DNA of 64,000 nt, taken from the NCBI GenBank assembly GCA_902500995.1, contig CABVSR010000010.1, positions 1-64,000 on the forward strand, written 5' to 3'. The DNA comes from an uncultured Nitrospira sp. (GTDB lineage: Bacteria > Nitrospirota > Nitrospiria > Nitrospirales > Nitrospiraceae). Under the pieces are notes generated by a model. It had not been told where the DNA came from. It did not search any database and saw only the letters and a program-made list of their open reading frames with translations. Shown here in pieces: positions 19,501 to 27,465 of this stretch. Made by a program: the position numbers and the translations under genes. The stretch's first letter is position 1, and every line of letters starts with the position of its first letter.

Positions 19501-22262
19501 TGAACGGCGATCCCTCATTTCCCGACTTCCTGCGGCAGGTGCGAACCACCGTGCTTGAGGCGCAGGCCCATCAGGAACTCCCTTTCGAACGGCTGGTGGA
19601 GGAGTTGGGTGTGGCGAGGGACCTCGGGCATACCCCGTTGTTTCAGGTCATGTTCGTGTTGGAAGAGGCGCCGTCGGAGGCGACTCGGCTTGCGGACCTG
19701 GAGGTCTCCCGCCTGCCGGTCAGCACTGGCACGTCGGTCTTCGACCTGACACTCGAGATGGTCCGACAGCGTGACGGGAGCCTGGATGCCGTTTTCGAAT
19801 ACAGCACCGATCTGTTTGCCGAACCGACCATCGCGCGTCTGGCCGGGCACCTGCAGGAGCTACTCACACAACTCGTCGCGTCCCCTGAGGCGCGACCGAG
19901 CGAGTGGCAGCTGCTTCCGGTCGCGGAACAGGCGGCGGCACTGGCCGACGGCAGAGGCTCCCGCAGGCCGGCCTTTGAAGAGGTGTGCTTGCATCGACTG
20001 ATCGAAGCGCAAGCGAACCGCGTTCCAGAGGCTATCGCGCTCGAAGGAGCCACGCAGGCGCTCACCTATGACGAGCTCAACCGCAGAGCCAATCAGCTGG
20101 CACGGTATCTGCGCCGGCAGGGAATCGCGCCAGATAGGCCGGTGGGGTTCTGCGTCGATCGTTCGCCGGACATGGCCGTCGGGCTGCTGGGATGCCTGAA
20201 GGCGGGCGCGGTCTACGTACCGATGGATCCTTCGTACCCGGTCGAGCGCAAAGCGGCGATGCTTCGTGATGCGCAACCATCGCTGTTACTGACGCAAGGC
20301 CGGCATGTGTCCTCGCTGCCTTCGGACGCCCCGCCGGCCTTCCTGCTCGATGACCAGTGGGAAGCCGCGGCCGCTCTGCCGGACCACAACCTGTCCACCA
20401 GCCCCCATCCCGACCACCTGGCCTATCTGTTGTACACGTCCGGCACGACGGGACAACCCAAGGGCATCGGCATCTCCCATCGTGCCCTGTCCAATCATGG
20501 GCAGGCCACGAGGGAAGCCTATAGCCTGACATCAGCGGATCGAGTCCTGCAGTTTGCGTCCGTCAGTTTCGACGTGGCGGCGGAAGAATGTTTCCCGACC
20601 TGGCTGGCAGGCGGCACCGTCGTGCTGCGCTCCCATGAGCCGGTGCCGGCCTATGATGATTTCAGCCGCTTCCTGCGTGAACGGCGGGTCACGGTCGTCA
20701 ATCTACCGACGCCCTATTGGGCAGGCTGGATCGAGGAAATGGAACGCGCCGCCTCCGCGCTTCCGCCGGACCTCAGATTGACGGTCGTCGGTAGCGAAAA
20801 GGCCCAGGTGGACGATCTGCGCCGGTGGAGCCGCATGGCGGGCGACTGCGCCTGGTGCAACGCGTACGGGCCGACCGAAGCCACGATCACCGCGAGCATC
20901 TATCGTCCGGATCACGATTCGTCGCCGGCGACATTGCGAACGGTGCCGATCGGCCGGCCGATCGCCAATGTCGAGCTCTACGTCCTCGATGCCCACCTTC
21001 AACCGGTGCCGGTCGGCGTCACCGGAGAACTCCATATCGGTGGAGCGGGGTTGGCGCGCGGCTACCATCAGTTACCTGCGCTCACGGCCGAACGGTTCCT
21101 GCCCCATCCCTTCAGTCTCGATCGCGGTGCGCGACTCTACCGGACGGGTGATCTGGCCAGGCGCCGTGCCGACGGCCTCGTGGAATTTCTCGGGCGCGCA
21201 GATGATCAGATCAAGATTCGCGGCTTCCGCGTGGAGCTGCAAGACATCGAAAGCCACGTCCGCCTCCATCCGCAGGTGAAAGATGCGCGAGTCTGGCTGG
21301 AGGCGGACGCCGGTGAAGACTGGGAGATGTGCCTGACAGAAATGAGCGGCGGCGATCGTGAGGAGATGATGCGCGACCTCGAACGGCTGTCGGTAGCCGA
21401 AGCGCAATGGCTCTACGACCTGGAATCCGATCACGAGCAACGGAGGAAAACGGTGATTCAGCGCAAACCGGAATTCGAAGTGTTCCTCAAGATCAACAAG
21501 GATGAGTTTCTCACGCCTCCGCGCGCCAACCAGCGCAACTGGTTGCTGCGGCGCGCCCTCGACGAATTCTCCGACGATCTGCTGGCGCTCGACGACGTCT
21601 CGAAGCGGTTCGTCTCGGGATCGGATCGGGCCGACATCGCGCGCACCTGGACGGACAGCCACGCGGAATATCGCCCTTCGGAATTGATCATCGAAGGGCA
21701 GCAGGTCATGCAGGATTGGGAAGCGCCCTTGATGAAGGCCATGGCCGGCATCGTCACCGAGCAGCGGGGCGATGTGCTCGAAGTCGGCTTCGGCATGGGG
21801 ATCTCGGCCTCCTACATTCAAGCGGGCCGGCCGAAATCCCATACCATCATCGAATGCAATCGTGAAGTCATGCAGGCGTTCGGAGAGTGGGCCGAGCGGT
21901 ATCGCGGCCGCGATATCCGGCTCGTGCAAGGCCGCTGGCAAGACGTGGTGGATGATATCGGCCTGTTCGACGGCGTGTTTTTCGATACCTATCCGGCCAG
22001 CGAGGCGGAGTTCGAGGAGTCCGTGATCAACAGCATCAATTTCGCCGAGGGCTTCGTACCTGTTGCGGCGAAGCTGCTGCGGCCAGGCGGCGTGTTTACG
22101 TACTACAGCAACGAGATCGATTCCTTCAGCCGCCGCCATCAGCGTTATCTGCTGTCGCATTTCAGTTCATTTACGCTGAGTGTCGTCCGCTCGCTGCTGC
22201 CGCCGGACGATTGCCATTACTGGTGGGCGGACTCGATGGTGTTGGTCAAGGCGGTGAAGTGA
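16554..22262 (+). CDS. NRPS1: FAAL-ACP-C-A(core)-methyltransferase, A domain incomplete
   Basis: This 1,902-aa starter synthetase begins with a fatty acyl-AMP ligase (about 1-585; YTSGSTGNPKG near 168, RGRNHYPHDLE late), so a fatty acid is activated and loaded on the ACP (Ser624 in GGDSL). A condensation domain follows (about 685-1125; HHIIADG 817-823). An adenylation core (about 1140-1590) has YTSGTTGQPKG near 1294 and a substrate pocket starting at Asp1340 (FDVAAEECF); the code reads roughly D-V-E-V-V-G-A-I-T and I do not assign it confidently. After motif A8 (IKIRGFRVEL) comes a SAM methyltransferase (about 1600-1900; EVGFGMG at 1743) resembling guanidinoacetate/RMT2-type enzymes. The protein ends there, without A9-A10 or PCP; these lie in the next gene. 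ATG 16554 is chosen because upstream sequence is not FAAL-like. Confidence 0.92.
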   Translation: MHTTVTDLLQSRASATPTRHAYSYLLDGEADEARLDYGELDRRARAIAAWLRSAGAAGDRALLLYPPGLDYIAAFFGCLYAGVVAVPAYPPQRRRGLPRVHAILADARPRFALSTTSLRSMLAPVTGEDGSPAGLTDVHWLTTDQLEPGLEATWTRPPLTAESLAFLQYTSGSTGNPKGVKVSHGNLLQNQRAIQDAFGHTSDDVIVGWLPLYHDMGLIGNVLQPLYVGAPCILMSPVHFLQKPARWLSAISTYRATTSGGPNFSYELCVKQVSDAQRDELDLRSWTLAFNGAEPVRASTIDRFSERFRACGFRRQAFYPCYGLAEATLLVTSGTKGADPVVYSTGHVSGSPAAHSPSTTRDNRIVGCGEARGGQSIRIVHPDSGLPCDDGQEGEIWVSGPSVAQGYWQREEESRATFHASLAASGKGPFLRTGDLGVLRDGELFVTGRLKDLIIIRGRNHYPHDLERTVEDCHPALRAGGCAAFSVTEKEDEQLVVVQEVEPRAKTLDVPAIADAIRQAVARLHEVSVFAVVLIKAGQLPKTSSGKVQRGLCRTQFLARSLETVGESMLPDSPDTPASTGDHPACEPGGDDELAAAIGGIWAQVLNRPAVGPQEDFFALGGDSLRGLQMVARIQEVRGLDVPLEMLFEHPTLAGFTSLVSSLAPASASTTSPEPIHALSRDGLLPLSFSQQRFWFFEQLSAGSAINNIPVALRLRGPLDVEALRKAVNAIVQRHEILRASFGLVEGRPVHVIAPELRLALEIEEPGAGSPEQREEAIVRAVRTEASRPFDLVAGPLIRGRLFRLADNEHLLSVTLHHIIADGQSMEIIRRELFALYSALTEGQAVSLPALPLHYIDVAAWQRGQAGEVAERRHLEYWRARLEGLPPLLTLPWDYSRPALQGHRGARYAWKISPAITEGLQETGRRYRVTPFMLLLSAFGILLSRYSRQSDLCIGTPVANRTGRDIEKLVGCFVNTVALRLDLNGDPSFPDFLRQVRTTVLEAQAHQELPFERLVEELGVARDLGHTPLFQVMFVLEEAPSEATRLADLEVSRLPVSTGTSVFDLTLEMVRQRDGSLDAVFEYSTDLFAEPTIARLAGHLQELLTQLVASPEARPSEWQLLPVAEQAAALADGRGSRRPAFEEVCLHRLIEAQANRVPEAIALEGATQALTYDELNRRANQLARYLRRQGIAPDRPVGFCVDRSPDMAVGLLGCLKAGAVYVPMDPSYPVERKAAMLRDAQPSLLLTQGRHVSSLPSDAPPAFLLDDQWEAAAALPDHNLSTSPHPDHLAYLLYTSGTTGQPKGIGISHRALSNHGQATREAYSLTSADRVLQFASVSFDVAAEECFPTWLAGGTVVLRSHEPVPAYDDFSRFLRERRVTVVNLPTPYWAGWIEEMERAASALPPDLRLTVVGSEKAQVDDLRRWSRMAGDCAWCNAYGPTEATITASIYRPDHDSSPATLRTVPIGRPIANVELYVLDAHLQPVPVGVTGELHIGGAGLARGYHQLPALTAERFLPHPFSLDRGARLYRTGDLARRRADGLVEFLGRADDQIKIRGFRVELQDIESHVRLHPQVKDARVWLEADAGEDWEMCLTEMSGGDREEMMRDLERLSVAEAQWLYDLESDHEQRRKTVIQRKPEFEVFLKINKDEFLTPPRANQRNWLLRRALDEFSDDLLALDDVSKRFVSGSDRADIARTWTDSHAEYRPSELIIEGQQVMQDWEAPLMKAMAGIVTEQRGDVLEVGFGMGISASYIQAGRPKSHTIIECNREVMQAFGEWAERYRGRDIRLVQGRWQDVVDDIGLFDGVFFDTYPASEAEFEESVINSINFAEGFVPVAAKLLRPGGVFTYYSNEIDSFSRRHQRYLLSHFSSFTLSVVRSLLPPDDCHYWWADSMVLVKAVK

Positions 22263-22263
22263 C

Positions 22264-22911
22264 ATGCCGGATCACGCGCCACGCCTTCAACGGCTCAGCG
22301 AATCCCACCGCCGCTTGCTCCGGCTCCGCCTGACGAGGCACCAGCGCGCCGGGGAGGCCCGCTTGGTCGGCTATGTCGTGCCCCGAGAGACCCAGGCCCT
22401 CACTGGGTCGGTCTTGCGCGAATTCCTCTCGCAGCGAATCCCGGACTACATGGTCCCGAGCCGCTGGATCTTCCTGGAGACCTGGCCGACGACGACGCGC
22501 GGCAAGGTCGATCGCAAGGCCTTGCAGGGGCTGCTGCGATCCGCGCCGGATGCCCGGCCTGAGCGGGCGCTGCCGCGGGACGAGCGCGAGCGCGCCGTGG
22601 CGGCGATCTGGGAAGCCGTGCTGGGCGTGCGGGACATCGGTCTGCACGACAACTTCTTCGATCTCGGCGGGCATTCGTTGCTGTTGCCCAAAATCCTCAC
22701 GGAACTCCGGGCCGTCACCACGCGCGACCTCTCGATGGTGGACCTGTTTCGTTATCCCACGGTCCATACCCTGGCCGCGGCAATGGGGGAGGGCTTGCCG
22801 GCCGCCGCCGTTCAACAGGCCCCGAACCAACAGATGAAAGCCACCCGGCAAGCGGCGGTGCGCCGGTTGAAACAACGTCGTGCCCAGAACAGGTCATCGA
22901 GGAGCGAATGA
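22264..22911 (+). CDS. stand-alone adenylation C-terminal subdomain + PCP
   Basis: The 215-aa protein starts 1 bp after the NRPS1 stop, in a different frame. After a short basic leader (LSESHRRLLRLRL) it contains exactly what NRPS1 lacks: the A-domain lid (RLVGYVVP, PDYMVPSRWIFLE), motif A10 with the catalytic lysine K81 (RGKVDRKAL), then a peptidyl carrier domain with the phosphopantetheine Ser138 (DLGGHSLLL). The C-terminus is Gln/Arg/Lys-rich. If translated as drawn, it must complete the NRPS1 A domain in trans. AAGGCGGTG upstream could act as ribosome-binding site and the stop overlaps the PKS start (ATGA). The alternative is a one-base frameshift, natural or technical, in an originally continuous gene. 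Confidence 0.88.
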   Translation: MPDHAPRLQRLSESHRRLLRLRLTRHQRAGEARLVGYVVPRETQALTGSVLREFLSQRIPDYMVPSRWIFLETWPTTTRGKVDRKALQGLLRSAPDARPERALPRDERERAVAAIWEAVLGVRDIGLHDNFFDLGGHSLLLPKILTELRAVTTRDLSMVDLFRYPTVHTLAAAMGEGLPAAAVQQAPNQQMKATRQAAVRRLKQRRAQNRSSRSE

Positions 22912-25900
22912 ATCGGACGGAGTCGGACTCAGACATGATCGATTCGCGTGACGGATTGGACATCGCCGTCATCGGCATGGCCGGCCGGTTTCCCGGCGCA
23001 CCAGACATCGAGACCTTCTGGCGCAACCTCTGCGCGGGGCAAGAGTCGATCGCAATACTGACGGCTCAACAATTGTCGGAGGCGGGCGTCGAGCGGCAGA
23101 CGGCTGAGCGCCCGAATTATGTGAAGGCCCGCGCCATCCTCGACGGCATCGAGCTGTTCGACGCGCCGCTCTTCGGCATGACTCCGCGCGAAGCCGAGAT
23201 GACCGATCCCCAGCAGCGCCTTCTGCTCGAGTGCGCCTGGGAGACGTTCGATCGCGCCGGATACGATCCCACCCGATACCCGGGTTCGATTGGAGTGTAT
23301 GCCGGCTCCAGCACGAGCGGCTACCTCTACCAGTTGTTTCCCCGCCGGGTGTTGCTGCAAACGCCGGCCGAGATGTCGGCGATGTTAGGGGTGGAGAAAG
23401 ACTCGCTCGCGACGAGACTGTCCTACAAGCTGAACCTGCGCGGCCCCAGCCTGGCCGTTCAGACCGCCTGCTCCACGTCGCTGGTCGCGGTTCACCTGGC
23501 CTGCCAGGCCTTGCTGAGCGGCGAGTGCGACATGGCCCTCGCGGGCGGGGTGTCCATCACGGTGCCGCAAACCGTCGGCTACCTCTATCAGGAAGGCGGC
23601 ATCGTTTCTCCCGATGGGCATTGCCGGGCGTTCGACGCAAAAGCCGAAGGCACGGTCGGCGGAAGCGGAGTGGGGCTCGTGTTGCTCAAGCGGCTACAGG
23701 ACGCCGTGGCCGAGGGGGATCACATTCTGGCCGTCGTCAAAGGCTCCGCCGTCAACAACGATGGATCGTCGAAGGTCGGCTATACGGCACCGGGTGTCGA
23801 AGGCCAGGCGCGCGTGATCCAAGCCGCGCATGTGGCGGCCGGCGTGGAAGCCGATTCGATGACGTATATCGAAGCGCATGGGACCGGCACGCCGATGGGA
23901 GACCCGATCGAGGTGGCGGGACTCACGGAGGCCTTTCGCGCTTCTACGGACCGCAAGGGTTTTTGCGCGCTCGGCTCGGTGAAAACCAACATCGGCCACC
24001 TCGATGCCGCCGCCGGGATCGCGGGCCTCATCAAGACGATCCTGTCCCTCGTTCATCGCCAGATTCCCGCCAGCCTGCACTATACCGCTCCCAATCCCGC
24101 CATCGAGTTTGCCGCGACGCCGTTTTATGTCAATCAGACCTTGCGCGCATGGTCGGGGAATAGGCCCTTGCGGGCAGGCGTGAGTTCATTCGGTCTGGGC
24201 GGCACCAACGCGCACGTCGTCCTCGAAGAGGCGCCGGTTGCTCCCGCCGAAGCGGCACCAGACGGCTCCCGGCACCGGCTGTTGCTACTCTCGGCCCGTT
24301 CCAAGGAAGCCGTAGACCAGGCGGCCGAACGGCTGGCCTCGTCGTTGGCTGCAACGCCCGAGATCGATCTGGATGACGTGGCCTACACGCTTCAGGAAGG
24401 GCGGCGGCCGCTGCCCCACCGCCGTTGGGTGGTGGCCAAGACGGCGGCAGAGGCTTCTCAACGACTCACCGGCCCCCCGGTCTTCTCCGGCGTCTCAGGT
24501 CCGGTCGTCGAAGCCAGGCAGGTCACCTTCATGTTCTCAGGCCAGGGCTCGCAGTACGCACAGATGGGGCGGTCCCTCTACGAGCATGAGCCCGCGTTCA
24601 GACAACAGGTGGATCATTGCGCCGTATTGTTGACACCGCACATCGGGCGGGACATCCGAAACATTCTATTTCCCGGCGGCGCGGGCGAGTCGGAACTCAT
24701 TGACCGCACGGCCCTGACGCAACCGGCGCTGTTTGTCCTGGAATATGCGCTCGCGCGCACCTGGATGAGTTGGGGCGTCGTTCCCGCCGCCATGATCGGC
24801 CACAGCATCGGCGAATATGTCGCGGCCTGCCTATCCGGATTGTTCTCCTTGGATGATGCGCTTGCGCTCGTGTCGATGCGGGGCCGGCTCATGCAGGACA
24901 TGCCGTGCGGAGGCATATCGGCTGTTCCATTGACGGAAGCGGAACTGCGGCCGTTGCTCCCGGCAGGCTTGGACCTCGCGGCGGTCAACGCTCCCGCGCA
25001 ATGCGTGGTTTCCGGCCCGCACGAACTCCTCACGCCGTTTGAAGACCACCTGGCAAAGCGCGGCATCAAGGCTCGCCGCCTGTCCACCTCGCATGCGTTT
25101 CATTCCGCCATGATGGAACCGATGCTTGCCCGCTTCTCGACATTTCTCTCAGGGATCACCTTCCATGACGTGCGGATTCCCTGGATCTCCAACCTGACCG
25201 GCACCTGGATCAGCCGCGACCAGGCAGCCGACCCCTCCTATTGGGTCCGCCACCTCCGCGAGACGGTGCGATTCTCGGCCGGAGTCCGCCTGTTGCTCGC
25301 AGGACGAAACACGGCGCTCTTGGAAGTCGGGCCGGGCAGGACCCTGCAGAGCCTGGCTCTACGCCATCCCGAATCAGGTGAGACGGTGGTCTTGGCTTCC
25401 ATGGCAGGGCGGGATCAGGACGAACGATCGTCTCTCTTGATGACCCTCGGCTCCCTCTGGGGTGTCGGAGTGCCGGTCGATTGGAAAGGGTTGCAGGGTG
25501 CACGTCACTGCCGGCGGGTTCCGCTGCCGGCCTATCCCTTCGAACGGCAACGGTATTGGCTCGAGCCGCAACAGGACCAGTCTCAGCCCCCTTCGCTTGA
25601 TCGGCGGGCCGATCCGTCCCGCTGGTTGTATCAGCCATCATGGAAACGCTCGGCGCTCCCGACGCAGGCACCAGCAGGGCCGGCAGGGCATTGGTTGCTG
25701 TTCGTGGATCATCCGGAATTCGAAACCCTTTTGCATACGCAACTGACGCCTCTGGTCGAGTCGGTCACCACCGTCTGTCCCGGCCAAACATTTTCTCGTC
25801 AGGAGGCCGGCCGTTATCAGCTCCGCCCCGATTCGCGTGACGATCACGAGACCTTGCGGCGGGAGCTGGCCGAGCGCGGCTTCACTCCGACACATCTGCT

Positions 25901-27455
25901 GCAGGCCTGGATGCTTGACGGCAGGTGGAGCCACCTCACCGAACCGGCGCGGATCCGGGCGGCGCAGGAGCGGGGTTTTTTGCATTTGACCTTGCTCGCC
26001 CAAGTGTTCGAAGCATCGCGTGACCATCGGCCGTCGATTCTCGTGCTGACCCAGGGACTGCACGACATCACCGGCGAAGAGCCGTTGCGGCCGGAACGAG
26101 CGACGATCCTCGGCGCGACGTTGGTGCTGCCGCAAGAATATCCGGAACTCCGCTGCCGCCTCATCGATCTGGACCACAGGCTTTGCGAGCCGCCTTGGGC
26201 GGATCGTTGGGGGGCGCGTCTGGTGGCGGAATCGGAGAGTGTCGATCCGGAGCCGGTCGTGGCCTACCGTGGTCCACACCGTTGGGTGAGGGCGTTCGAA
26301 CCGCTGCGGCTCCACGATGAAGGGGCGCCATCATTCGCTTTGCGCGAGCGCGCCGTCTGTCTCATCACCGGCGGCCTGGGCGGAGTCGGCCTGCGCATCG
26401 CCGAACATCTGGTGCGTAGCAGACAGGCGCGTCTGATCCTCGTGGGGCGATCTCAGCCGACAGATGAACAACAAGCGGCCGTCGCTGCGTTGGAACGAAT
26501 CGGCGGTGAGGTGCGCGTCTGCCGGGCCGACGTGGCCGCTGCCGGGCAAATGCAGGCGGTCATTGACGAGGCGCGTCTGCGATTCGGCGCCATCCATGCC
26601 GTGATCCATGCGGCGGGGGTGCCCGGCGGCGGCTTACTGGCGCTGAAAGCCCCGTCATCCGTCTGGGAGGAATTTCGCGCCAAGGTCCAAGGAGCGGCGG
26701 TGCTCGATTCACTGTTCCGGGACGAACCCTTGGACCTATTTCTGTGCTGCTCCTCCCTCACGGCCGTGACCGGGGGGGGCGGGCAGAGCGCCTACTGCGC
26801 GGCCAATCACTACCTCGATGCCTTGGCACAGGCCGGTCGGCGGGCAGGGCGGCGCATGTTGTCCGTGAATTTCGATCGCTGGCGCCACGTCGGCATGGCC
26901 ATCAAGGCGGAAGCCGTCATGCGGACAGTCGGCGCGACGGAATCCGAGATGGACGGCATGAACGAGGCGGAAAGCCGGGAGGTTCTCCGTTGCGTCCTGC
27001 AGAAATCGGATCTGGCGCAAGTGGTGCAGTCCATTCGTGATCTGCCTCGCACCGTTGCCGCTGCGGCCACGTCTGCTGCCTTCACCGAGGCGGGGGGATC
27101 GGACCGGAAGGGAACGACGAAAGCCTCGCCCGCCTCCGCGGCCATTCCCGAAAGTCGTGAAGAATTGGAACGGCAACTCGAGGACCTCTGGCGCCAGGTC
27201 TTGGGACTGGACCAGGTCGGACGGGAACAGGATTTTTTTCAGGCAGGGGGAGAATCCCTCGCGGCCCTGCAGATTCTCAATCGAATTCAAGAGCTCTACC
27301 GGCTGGACGTGCCGTTGCGGGAGTTCTTCGCCGCTCCGACCGTGTCGGGATTGGCTGCCACCATTCGTGCCGCGCAGGCGTCGGGGACGCGCGAGGAAAC
27401 GGCGATTGTGTCCGTCCCTCGCGCAACGAGACGGCTGCGTGGTGTGTCGGCATAG
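22908..27455 (+). CDS. type I polyketide synthase module KS-AT-KR-ACP
   Basis: This 1,515-aa module adds one two-carbon unit. The ketosynthase has the full triad: C188 (TACSTSL), H324 (EAHGTGT) and H364 (KTNIGHL). The acyltransferase has Ser633 (GHSIGE) and HAFH at 729-732, the malonyl-CoA signature. The ketoreductase has TGGLGGVGL (about 1150) and catalytic Tyr1296 (QSAYCAAN); it lacks the LDD motif of B-type enzymes, so stereochemistry is left open. The ACP serine is S1450 (GGESL). No dehydratase or enoylreductase is seen, so a beta-hydroxy unit is expected. Placed after the NRPS1/PCP pair, it would extend an aminoacyl chain to a statine-like beta-hydroxy-gamma-amino acid, if collinear. Confidence 0.95.
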   Translation: MNRTESDSDMIDSRDGLDIAVIGMAGRFPGAPDIETFWRNLCAGQESIAILTAQQLSEAGVERQTAERPNYVKARAILDGIELFDAPLFGMTPREAEMTDPQQRLLLECAWETFDRAGYDPTRYPGSIGVYAGSSTSGYLYQLFPRRVLLQTPAEMSAMLGVEKDSLATRLSYKLNLRGPSLAVQTACSTSLVAVHLACQALLSGECDMALAGGVSITVPQTVGYLYQEGGIVSPDGHCRAFDAKAEGTVGGSGVGLVLLKRLQDAVAEGDHILAVVKGSAVNNDGSSKVGYTAPGVEGQARVIQAAHVAAGVEADSMTYIEAHGTGTPMGDPIEVAGLTEAFRASTDRKGFCALGSVKTNIGHLDAAAGIAGLIKTILSLVHRQIPASLHYTAPNPAIEFAATPFYVNQTLRAWSGNRPLRAGVSSFGLGGTNAHVVLEEAPVAPAEAAPDGSRHRLLLLSARSKEAVDQAAERLASSLAATPEIDLDDVAYTLQEGRRPLPHRRWVVAKTAAEASQRLTGPPVFSGVSGPVVEARQVTFMFSGQGSQYAQMGRSLYEHEPAFRQQVDHCAVLLTPHIGRDIRNILFPGGAGESELIDRTALTQPALFVLEYALARTWMSWGVVPAAMIGHSIGEYVAACLSGLFSLDDALALVSMRGRLMQDMPCGGISAVPLTEAELRPLLPAGLDLAAVNAPAQCVVSGPHELLTPFEDHLAKRGIKARRLSTSHAFHSAMMEPMLARFSTFLSGITFHDVRIPWISNLTGTWISRDQAADPSYWVRHLRETVRFSAGVRLLLAGRNTALLEVGPGRTLQSLALRHPESGETVVLASMAGRDQDERSSLLMTLGSLWGVGVPVDWKGLQGARHCRRVPLPAYPFERQRYWLEPQQDQSQPPSLDRRADPSRWLYQPSWKRSALPTQAPAGPAGHWLLFVDHPEFETLLHTQLTPLVESVTTVCPGQTFSRQEAGRYQLRPDSRDDHETLRRELAERGFTPTHLLQAWMLDGRWSHLTEPARIRAAQERGFLHLTLLAQVFEASRDHRPSILVLTQGLHDITGEEPLRPERATILGATLVLPQEYPELRCRLIDLDHRLCEPPWADRWGARLVAESESVDPEPVVAYRGPHRWVRAFEPLRLHDEGAPSFALRERAVCLITGGLGGVGLRIAEHLVRSRQARLILVGRSQPTDEQQAAVAALERIGGEVRVCRADVAAAGQMQAVIDEARLRFGAIHAVIHAAGVPGGGLLALKAPSSVWEEFRAKVQGAAVLDSLFRDEPLDLFLCCSSLTAVTGGGGQSAYCAANHYLDALAQAGRRAGRRMLSVNFDRWRHVGMAIKAEAVMRTVGATESEMDGMNEAESREVLRCVLQKSDLAQVVQSIRDLPRTVAAAATSAAFTEAGGSDRKGTTKASPASAAIPESREELERQLEDLWRQVLGLDQVGREQDFFQAGGESLAALQILNRIQELYRLDVPLREFFAAPTVSGLAATIRAAQASGTREETAIVSVPRATRRLRGVSA

Positions 27456-27465
27456 GGTCTGCACG

